Below, piece after piece: positions 55,913 to 64,000 of a DNA stretch of 64,000 nt. The DNA comes from Capronia americana (taxonomy: Eukaryota; Ascomycota; Eurotiomycetes; Chaetothyriales; Herpotrichiellaceae), in contig JADWQD010000017.1 of assembly GCA_016110215.1 (NCBI GenBank), forward strand, positions 868,001-932,000. The letters are read 5' to 3'. The position numbers were made by a program, and so were the translations under genes. The notes under the pieces were generated by a model. That model was not told the DNA's origin, did not search any database, and saw only the letters and a list, made by a program, of their open reading frames with translations. The stretch's first letter is position 1, and the number at the start of each line of letters is the position of its first letter.

Positions 55913-57676
55913 ATGGAAGTCATCGGTGCAGCAGCTTCCATCGCCACTCTGACTGAGCTGCTCAAAGTGGCAGTTGAGCTTCAAGGGCGCCTGCAAGACG
56001 CACCCTCTGAAATCGATAAAACGCTCCATCATGTACAATTTATTGCCCTTCAATTGCGGGCACTCATTGGAGTGGAGAGGAGCATTGTGCCACATGACGA
56101 AATCGACGAATCCTGTGCCGCTATGCTAAGACAATGCTATCGTGGCATAGCCACGGTTCGAGCTTCCCTTGCCTTGACAGTTGGCGCCAAACACGGCAAG
56201 CGACTGCGGTGGGCGCTCCTTGGACGAGCAAGGAGCAAGGAGCTCATGACAGAACTGGCCTGGCTTGATGGCTCGCTGAGTGTGGTGCTGAATACGTTAC
56301 AATGGTAAATTCCTGGCCGGGAGCAAAATGTAAGATGATATGCTAACTATTGCAGTCGGCGGCTTGAAGTGCTCTGTAATACAGTGGGCAGATTTACACA
56401 GGAATTTTCTGCAATCCCTGCAAGCCAGCCTCGCGCCTGTGTCCGTTGTCGCCAGGGATATGCAGATCTGGTCGCAAAGACAAAAAAATCAGTGCTTAAC
56501 CGCAAATCAACGCTGCTTAGGCAATGGAAGTGCTTTCACCCGGAACTGGCTCGCTTGACCATGAAAACCGCATATGCATCTCACTCAAGCCGAGATACAT
56601 CGTCCCTGTTGCTTAGGTTGGATGTGATTTGGAAATTCGGGCTGCAATTCGAGTTCTCGGGTTGGATTCCTGATTTCCGTATCGACAGAATCACTCTCAG
56701 TTTCAAATACATTGTGCCCGATGACGACCCTTTCATGCTAGCTTGTGCGGCCGGCGATGTCAACCTTGTCCAGGAACTTTTGCTGAAGTATCCTGCTAGT
56801 CTACACTACCGAGACACTTGCGAGCAATCACCCCTGGGCGTCGCAATCGCAGCTGGCCATTCTCCCATCTGCAAACTCTTGATCGACAGTGGTGCTAAGA
56901 TCGACTCCACCTTCGGCGTGTTCCACACATCGACGCTTTCATGCGCTCTGCGGTACAGAAATCTGGAAATCACTCGGCTACTGATTGCAAAAGGGGCACA
57001 GTTCGATCATACTAATGCCTGGGGCTGGTCTCCCTTTTTCTATCTTTGGTCAGATACCGTCCAGCAAGAGCAGGCCTCCGAATTCATAGACCTCCTGCGA
57101 ACTCAGAGCGAGGAAGAATGGCAATGCCTGCATCGCGGCGTTGTGGATGACGCGGGTTGGACGGTCCTTGCTCGGTGCGCTGTCTTCGGCACCCCAGAAG
57201 ACATGCTCACTATGATCAGGTACGGGGTTGATCCAACTGAGGGTCCCCCAGCGTCGGGTTGGACGGCCTTGCATTTTGTTGTCCAACACGGCGTGGAAGA
57301 TACATTCTTCTCCCTTCTCCCATGGTTTCGCAACCATGGCGGAATTGATCTCCCGGACTTCGCAGGCTGGACTCTGCTCCACCTTGCCGTGGAGAATGGG
57401 AATCTCAATATAATTCGTCATTTGCTGCAGAACGGGGCAGATTGGCGGGCGAAGACGCTGCCCTCGTTCGACAAGGACATCCCTGAGTCGTTACGGGGAA
57501 GGTCGGCTTCGACCGTTCAGATCGCGGCATCATGCGGCGACCAGAGATATGTCGACTTCCTAGATATCCTGGACGAGCTTGGCCTACTTGACAATGAGGA
57601 TGCCGATGCAGATGCAGATGCAGGCGATAGCGATGACGAAGACGTCTGGGCCGACGCCGCGACGCACCAACCTTGA
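55913..57676 (+). CDS. Ankyrin-repeat protein with fungal Helo-like N-terminal domain
   Basis: Model join(55913..56304, 56356..57676), 570 residues; a 51-base intron. The N-terminal 130 residues start MEVIGAAASIATLTELLKVA and continue with IDKTLHHVQFIALQLRAL, resembling the Helo-like / STAND N-terminal domain that begins many fungal NLR-type proteins. Instead of a NACHT ATPase, a linker of about 130 residues follows, then ankyrin repeats from about 270 (DDDPFMLACAAGDVNLVQELL, SPLGVAIAAGHSPICKLLIDSGAKI, GWTALHFVVQHG, GWTLLHLAVENGNLNIIRHLLQNGAD). It ends with an acidic Asp/Ala tail (DADADADAGDSDDED). It may be a signalling or recognition protein; that is inference. Confidence 0.85.
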
Positions 57677-58143
57677 TGGCATGGCTTATGCAATCTGCAC
57701 GGATGGACTGTACTTTAGCAGCCCTTCTACAGGGCGACTGCCCGGAGTACGGGATGTTTTGCCTGACGAGGTAACTCCGCTCCAGCGAGGGAGCCGGAGT
57801 ATTTCCTCACGGGTCGGTGTGGTCGTACCTCGAAAGTCAGAATGGAAGGGGGATCTAGGGCAACGACATGCTCAATCGCCAAGAGATTCGTGGAAGATTA
57901 TCGGGCATTTTGGACATACATTATGCGTTGAAAGGACACGGCAGAAACGCTAGCAAACGCCAGCGCGGATTCTACCGCACGCACGCACGCAACGCTGAGG
58001 ATTTATACATCCGAGGACGTTCCAATACCGGTCCCGTCTTGATACATGAGCTGAACGTAGCGGAGTGGCAGATGCACAGCACCCTGCAAAACCTGCTGGT
58101 TTCGACGTTCAAGGCCAAGAAGGATATTTGCGCGTAGATCAGA
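57677..58143. other. Convergent intergenic region
   Basis: About 470 bases between converging genes; 3' UTRs expected. Overlapping short ORFs have no recognisable family. Confidence 0.5.
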
Positions 58144-60315
58144 TCATGCTTCGTCGACGTCCTCGCCGGCCACACTCTCATACCTCGTGCCGCCTCCGGC
58201 TCTGCCTCTGCCGGTCCTCAACCTCAACGGAACCTCATACATATGCGCATAATCCACGACTTCGCCGCCAAGAAAGCCCTCGCAGTTCTTCCTCCGCCCG
58301 AACAGTGGCGCAGGATCGCACCAGAAGTCCTTGCAATTGCCGATTATACCGCGTGAGAAGGGGTTTCGCGACTGCATGTGTCCGTGGCTTGCGTCGCTGG
58401 CGGTGACTAAGAAGGCGTCGAGGCCGAGAATCTTTTTCCAGCGCGTGAAGAACCCATCGGGCCGGCGTGGCGGGGGATGGAGTCTTGTGCTCGCGGCCGC
58501 GGTATCGTTCAGAGATGTAGCCGCTGCGGAAGCGCCCTGTGTGATGGGGTGGTTGTGCGTAGGGAGTAAGGGGCGGTTGTGGTCGTGGATCTTATCATGC
58601 CGCTTCATGTTCTCGTATGTGGTTTGATTTTTTGTGATTTGGATGGTCTGCACGACGATGAGCATGGTGACCCAGATGAGTTGCAGGGTGGTCCAGAATG
58701 CGAGAGCCACGGTCCAGGGGTCACGCAGGACGAAGGTGCACAGACTAGGAGAGAGGATGTGGCATCTCGACAGGACGTCGTCGCTAGGTGGGGGCAGGAG
58801 TTCGAGATATGAGAGCACGAGGCGGATGTAGAGAACGATCCCCGCGGCCATGCTGAGGATGTAGATGTAGAAATGGCGGATGTTGTTGTTCCCTACACAG
58901 TTGTGGATCCATGGGCAATGGTGGTCGTGTTTCGCAACGCAGCGGTTGCACCGTCGGCAATGCTTTGATCGCAGTGGTTTGCGAATCATGCATTGGACGC
59001 AGAAGTTGTCTTCATCGAATTTCCAGAGGGAGAAGAGTTCGTCGATCGCCGCGCGCTGTTGGTTGCGTGACGCGAGCTTGGGAATCCAGCCGGGGTCTTC
59101 GAGCATGGAGAGGAAATAGAAGTAAGCGGTGGCTGAGTATACGATTATGAAGGCAACTGAGGTGAAGGGGTTGGTGGAGAGTACGAGGGGGAGGATGCAT
59201 GTGATGAAGCTGACTCCGACCCAGAAGAGCGTGCCGGCGAAGACACCGGCCAGGTAGGGCGTTTTGTGGATTTGGCGGAATTCGAGAGGTCCGATCATGC
59301 AGATTCGTTGTGCGAGGTATTGCATACCTAGACAGACCGCTAGGAAGACGGGGACTCCGATGTATATGCTGAGGTGGCTTATAACGTACAGTCCGACGAT
59401 TATTATCAAAAAGGGGTACAAGAAGAAGAATTTGGACATTTTCGAGCGATCGCGCATAATCGTGTGGAGGTTCATTGGGAGTGTCTTGATGTTGCCGGAG
59501 GTGTCATAGCCATGGTCGGTTAATGCGCGGTGGTATGCTCGCTTCGTGTTCATCTCTTCGGCGCAGATGTTGGGTGTCTTGCCTTCGTTGGTCTTTGCGA
59601 ATCTATCGGCACCGTATTCGATCAATTTGTCCAGGCAAGGTTTTGAGCCCTTGACTAAGGCCCAGTGTAAAGGCGTGTAGCCATTGTCGTCCGTGGCATT
59701 GACGCTGGCTCCCCATTTGAGCAGAAGATCCACACATGCTGGCCATCCTTTGTAGCCTGCCCACATCAAGCTGGTGTGGCCCTGAGGGTCTGGGATGTCC
59801 ACCGGGATATTCTGTTGCAGCAGGAGGATCAAGAGCAGCGCATTCCCATCAATTGTCGCCAAATGAAGGATGTTGTAACCCTGGCCATCGGTCAAGAGAG
59901 GGTCGGCGCCGTTCTGCAGCAGCAGGTTGACAATGTAGTAGTGGCATCTCTGTGACGCCCACATCACTGCTGTTGCGTTCGATTCCCCTCCTTTTGCGTT
60001 GACGTCCGCGCCCTGCTCGACCAAGTACTTGCACACGGCATACTGATTGTTGATGGCAGCCCAATGCAACGGACTGATCCCCTCTTCGTCTTTGAAATTG
60101 GCGCTGTGTTTGCCCGACTGGACCATCTTCTGGATGTGCTCAAGCGCGCCTATCCGGGCACATTGCATGATATCCTCCTCCAGAGGGGGGCTGGGCTCTG
60201 CTTGCCCATTCTGAACGGGGCCCAACTCGACATCTTCCGAAGTCACTTTGGGTGATGCCGCGTTGGCCTTTGACGACGGAGGATGAGAGAGCTTGTTCGG
60301 GGTCGGCGAGGACAT
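58144..60315 (-). CDS. AKR1: Palmitoyltransferase AKR1 (ankyrin + DHHC)
   Basis: A Golgi/endocytic membrane S-acyltransferase that palmitoylates proteins such as Yck2 in yeast. It is 723 residues in one exon. About five to six ankyrin repeats occupy residues about 50-250 (GISPLHWAAINNQYAVCKYLVEQGAD, GHTSLMWAGYKGWPACVDLLLKWGA). Four membrane spans are visible as two pairs: about 293-345 and 365-405 before the catalytic domain, then two more after it. The DHHC-CRD reads KPLRSKHCRRCNRCVAKHDHHCPWIHN with catalytic Cys467. A TTxE-like segment (NQTTYENMKRH) follows. Yeast Akr1 uses DHYC, whereas this protein has the canonical DHHC. The C-terminal tail is Gly/Arg-rich. It is divergent from the ATP1-type gene. 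Confidence 0.95.
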   Translation of the reverse strand: MSSPTPNKLSHPPSSKANAASPKVTSEDVELGPVQNGQAEPSPPLEEDIMQCARIGALEHIQKMVQSGKHSANFKDEEGISPLHWAAINNQYAVCKYLVEQGADVNAKGGESNATAVMWASQRCHYYIVNLLLQNGADPLLTDGQGYNILHLATIDGNALLLILLLQQNIPVDIPDPQGHTSLMWAGYKGWPACVDLLLKWGASVNATDDNGYTPLHWALVKGSKPCLDKLIEYGADRFAKTNEGKTPNICAEEMNTKRAYHRALTDHGYDTSGNIKTLPMNLHTIMRDRSKMSKFFFLYPFLIIIVGLYVISHLSIYIGVPVFLAVCLGMQYLAQRICMIGPLEFRQIHKTPYLAGVFAGTLFWVGVSFITCILPLVLSTNPFTSVAFIIVYSATAYFYFLSMLEDPGWIPKLASRNQQRAAIDELFSLWKFDEDNFCVQCMIRKPLRSKHCRRCNRCVAKHDHHCPWIHNCVGNNNIRHFYIYILSMAAGIVLYIRLVLSYLELLPPPSDDVLSRCHILSPSLCTFVLRDPWTVALAFWTTLQLIWVTMLIVVQTIQITKNQTTYENMKRHDKIHDHNRPLLPTHNHPITQGASAAATSLNDTAAASTRLHPPPRRPDGFFTRWKKILGLDAFLVTASDASHGHMQSRNPFSRGIIGNCKDFWCDPAPLFGRRKNCEGFLGGEVVDYAHMYEVPLRLRTGRGRAGGGTRYESVAGEDVDEA

Positions 60316-60722
60316 GGCGAGATCGTGCGAAAGGGTATTGTCAAGATGGCAGGTGCTACCGTATCGATCTTTCTATCTCATCCATGTCTAGAGAGACACT
60401 GCGATGAGAGGAGACTGGGTTTCCCTAAAAGCGTGTCTCCTGAATCCTCGTTCCGCTCCCCTGCGCAAGGTGAGGCGTCCCTCAGCCTCGGACGCTTCGT
60501 GTTCACCTTTCCGGCCCGGCACGTGACTATTGCCAAGAGCCCTCGGCAGAGATTCCTCATCGGCTGGCGAGTGCCGGGAGGAATTGGATTGAAGCTCCCC
60601 TTACTACTGTTTGTCGCCAACCTCGACTTCATATCGAAATCTCCTCTCCACTCCCTCGGTTTCATTTCATCCCTCCCTTTGCTTCTCGGAAGTCTTCCAT
60701 TCCAGCTTCTGGAGTAGGCAAC
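60316..60722. promoter_or_regulatory. Bidirectional promoter, AKR1 / F1-ATPase alpha
   Basis: 407 bases between divergent starts. A CCAAT box in inverted orientation (ATTGG) lies at 60583-60587, about 136 bases before the ATP-synthase ATG; CCAAT is the HAP-complex site that often controls respiratory genes in fungi. The 3' half near 60600-60720 is pyrimidine-rich. Confidence 0.45.
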
Positions 60723-62790
60723 ATGATGTCGAGGAACGTCTTGCGCCAATCCGGCCGCATCGCCGGTGCTCTGTCTGCTTCGGGCAGAATAGCTGCTGTA
60801 AGCTCAAACCCTTTTCAACTATGTAGAAAAGCTTCGATCACAGCTGCACCACGCTCAATCAGCTCTTCTACGATACCTCCAAGCTCAAGACCAACCAATG
60901 AAGCTTCTCCGATGAGTCTGAGTTGACTTTGAAGCTAATCAAAATCTTTGCAGTCCCGTGTCGTCACCCCTGCACCTTTCAATGCCGCCTCAAAACAAGT
61001 GCGATCATATGCTGCCGACGCCAAAGCCTCGCCTACCGAAGTTTCTTCCATCCTCGAGCAGAGAATCCGTGGTGTGCAAGAAGAGGCCGGCCTGGCCGAG
61101 ACTGGCCGTGTCTTGTCCGTCGGTGACGGTATCGCCCGTGTCCATGGCATGAGCAATGTCCAAGCTGAGGAGCTGGTCGAATTCGCGTCTGGCGTCAAGG
61201 GAATGTGCATGAACTTGGAAGCCGGCCAGGTCGGTGTGGTGCTTTTCGGTTCCGATCGTCTTGTCAAAGAAGGTGAAACCGTGAAGCGGACTGGCCAGAT
61301 TGTGAGATGAACCGTACTTCTGGGGGAGACTACCGTGGCTGACGATATCAGGTCGATGTTCCTGTTGGCGAGGCCATGCTTGGTCGTGTTGTCGACGCCC
61401 TCGGTCAACCCATTGATGGCAAAGGCCCAATCAAGACCACCGAGAGACGCCGTGCCCAGCTCAAAGCCCCCGGTATTCTCCCTCGACGATCCGTCAACCA
61501 ACCGGTCCAAACTGGCCTTAAATCCATCGACGCCATGGTGCCGATTGGCCGTGGCCAGCGTGAACTGATCATTGGCGATCGTCAAACCGGAAAGACTGCC
61601 GTTGCCCTGGATGCCATGTTGAACCAAAAGAGATGGAATAACGGCAATGACGAGACCAAGAAGCTCTACTGCATCTACGTTGCCATTGGCCAAAAGAGAT
61701 CCACTGTCGCCCAGCTCGTCAAGACTCTTGAGGAGAACGACGCGATGAAGTACTCCATTGTCGTCGCCGCCACCGCTTCCGAGGCCGCTCCTCTGCAGTA
61801 TATCGCCCCTTTCACCGGGGTAAGTTCTTTCTTCTTTGCTTCTCCCCTCGGCGAAGCTACACTTCGCACCTCCCAGACCCGCCATCGGAAGGAAGCTCCA
61901 CTCGTCCAAGCTGCTGGATACCCGTCTGACAAGAACGTATACTAACAAATCTTTTAGACTGCTATCGGGGAATACTTCAGGGACAATGGGAAGCATGCTC
62001 TAATAGTATACGACGATCTCACGAAACAGGTTGGGTCTCCATTCGAAAATTCCGCCAAAAACTAGCTGACTTTGAAAAACAGGCCGTGGCGTACCGCCAA
62101 ATGTCTCTCTTGCTTCGTCGTCCTCCTGGGCGTGAGGCCTACCCCGGTGACGTCTTTTACCTCCACTCTCGACTTTTGGAGCGTGCGGCCAAGATGAACG
62201 ACAAGCACGGCGGTGGCTCCTTGACCGCTCTTCCTGTGATTGAAACCCAGGGTGGTGATGTGTCCGCGTACATTCCCACCAACGTGATTTCCATCACTGA
62301 TGGCCAGATCTTCTTGGAAGCCGAATTGTTCTACAAGGGTGTCCGACCTGCCATCAACGTCGGTCTTTCCGTCTCTCGTGTCGGCTCCGCTGCTCAGCTA
62401 AAAGCCATGAAACAAGTCGCTGGTTCCCTGAAGCTCTTCTTAGCTCAATACCGAGAAGTCGCCGCCTTCGCCCAGTTCGGTTCCGATCTCGATGCTGCCA
62501 CCAAGCAAACCCTCAGCCGTGGTGAACGTCTCACCGAACTCTTGAAGCAGAAGCAATATAGCCCCATGGCTGTTAACGAAATGGTCCCTCTTATCTACGC
62601 TGGTGTCAACGGTCACTTGGACAGTGTTCCCGTGGGCAAGATCCTACAGTGGGAAGCTGACTTCCTTGCACACTTGAGGAGCGATCAATCAGAACTGTTG
62701 GCGAAAATTGACAAGGAAGGCCAGTTGAGCAAGGATCTCGAGGCACAGCTGAAGGAGGTTGTTCAGACCTTCACCAAGAGCTTCTCATAG
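60723..62790 (+). CDS. ATP1: Mitochondrial F1F0-ATP synthase subunit alpha
   Basis: The non-catalytic nucleotide-binding subunit of the F1 head. Model join(60723..60797, 60954..61301, 61352..61819, 61958..62029, 62083..62790), 556 residues, all introns phase 0 (156, 50, 138 and 53 bases). Exon 1 and part of exon 2 encode a presequence rich in Arg and Ser ([20 protein letters not shown]), ending near [11 protein letters not shown]. The mature protein has [25 protein letters not shown], the Walker [14 protein letters not shown], the Walker-B region [12 protein letters not shown] (exon 4, 72 bases) and [23 protein letters not shown]. The C-terminus reads [12 protein letters not shown]. Partner subunits lie elsewhere. 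The two longer introns are unlike the short ones in the rest of the window. Confidence 0.97.
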
Positions 62791-64000
62791 GTAGGTGTAA
62801 CTCGTGCCAAAATAGCAGCAACAGGACTAATTGGTCAACAGATGCAGTTGAAGGAAGGGTTGCTTGTACAATGTTCTAGCTCGGCCAAAAAAGGACGACT
62901 CCGCTCGAATTGAGGCACAAACAAGACATGTTGCAAGCTGATTGCAGCGGTCGATCAAAAGAGTGTGTCTCATTGTAATTAGATACATATCAGTCCTCGA
63001 ATCGATTCCTTTTGTTCTTCGATCAAGATGGTCCGACGGAAATTTGCTCGTTTCCCTGCCTACTAATTGATCGGAATTGGCAGATATTTCGCCTCACTCC
63101 AACCTACAATCACAGACCAATAAAGTAGTAGGGGGCAGTTAGCGATCTGTGCAGACAGCCGGCTCGACATGGGAACTGTCTTGAATATACGTAGACGACA
63201 TGAACAGCGAATGTTGTAATAAGGTTTTATCTCATGTGAGGCAAGTCGCACTTTCCACGCACCAGGAGCGATTGTTAACAGAATTTGAGCGGCAGGAACA
63301 ACAGGAACAGACTTGTGCCAGCAAACAAAACAACATGACCTGACCCTTCCCGAGCAGACTCAAGGTGACGTCGGTCAGAGGCCCCGAGCCTGTTGTTCGC
63401 ATCTTTCCAGCTCACAGGTAACATATTGATATAAGCTGGCTTGTAGCTGCTCCGAGTCAAGGTCGGAGCCCTGGGCGAAATCGCATTCGATGCACCTCTC
63501 CACGCCTTTAGCGAACCTAGGACCCGGCATTGCAGGACCGAGCAAAGCAAACTTTTTGCCGTAAGGAAGTCCTTCGAGTCGGGCGTCAAATCGGCCTCCA
63601 GACCGTCTGGTCTATCGAACTGGTGGAATCCCTACTGAAATGCAAGCTCGCCCAACATCTTGCTGAGACTACACAGCGCTCGATTTCGAATATACGGCAG
63701 AGATTTCACCGCCCGGCGACGATGTCCTGGCTCCGGATCGAGACATTGGCATATGATTCGTGTGCTGAGTTGTCCATCTGAGTTGGATCAGCGGCTGTCA
63801 TCATCTGCGTCTGAGACCAGGTGTCGTCGCTTGACCACGAATCTCTCAACCAACACGTCTCGTGGAACGGAGTAGGGCCGATGCCAGTTGCCAGCCTAGA
63901 CGAATCTTTCTGTGCAGAGATTGGAAGCTGCTCAGCCTACCGAAGGGGTCTTTTCTTCAAGCAGTTCTCCGAGAGCCACAATTCCACCAGCTCGTTGGAC
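62791..64000. other. 3' intergenic region at the window end, no clear gene
   Basis: About 1.2 kb downstream of the ATP-synthase gene. ORFs at 63275-63589 (minus) and 63530-63875 (plus) have no recognised family. A frame from the ATG at 63881 is open for 40 codons to the window edge but too short to judge. Confidence 0.4.

Noticed and set aside
63881..64000. 40-codon open frame running off the window end
   Set aside because: Could be the start of another gene, but too short to support without the next bases.

Overview
This is a gene-dense window of nuclear DNA from a filamentous ascomycete (Pezizomycotina). The evidence is one gene per 2-3 kb on both strands, short GT-AG introns (mostly 47-64 nt, often with CTAAC branch points), and fungal-specific families such as WSC proteins, an Mnn10-type mannosyltransferase, an Akr1-type palmitoyltransferase, a fungal type III polyketide synthase and a Helo-like/ankyrin protein. 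The order cannot be fixed from sequence alone. Gene models below were built by hand from splice signals and reading phase; every multi-exon model keeps an open frame across all its joins.

Region 1 (1-19,000) holds mostly housekeeping genes: a 3'-truncated threonine aldolase, a DUF1989 protein, a large Mis18/Yippee zinc protein, a Rad53-type FHA-kinase-FHA protein, a GT34 mannosyltransferase, a coiled-coil protein, an alpha/beta hydrolase and a small basic protein. Region 2 (19,000-36,300) carries a giant secreted six-WSC-domain protein, a small conserved-looking protein, a septin-like GTPase with a C-terminal membrane anchor and an NTF2-RRM protein of the G3BP/Bre5 type. It ends in a gene-poor stretch with a 10-N assembly gap flanked by suspicious homopolymers and a near-duplicate sequence.

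Region 3 (36,300-45,000) has a mitochondrial membrane protein divergent from a single-exon separase, followed by a five-span membrane protein. Region 4 (45,300-54,600) is the most interesting: a soluble methyltransferase, a peroxisomal 2-hydroxyacyl-CoA lyase ending in SKL, a CYP52/CYP539-like P450, a type III polyketide synthase, a small multi-span membrane protein and a membrane-anchored methyltransferase. These lie in three divergent pairs. A natural reading is a small lipid-polyketide locus, in which a fatty-acyl-derived starter is extended to a pyrone or resorcinol lipid and then methylated. That reading is inference.

Region 5 (55,900-64,000) has a Helo-like ankyrin protein lacking a NACHT module, an Akr1-type DHHC palmitoyltransferase and the five-exon gene for mitochondrial F1-ATP synthase alpha, followed by 1.2 kb without a clear gene. 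No tRNA, rRNA, transposon or CRISPR array was recognised.
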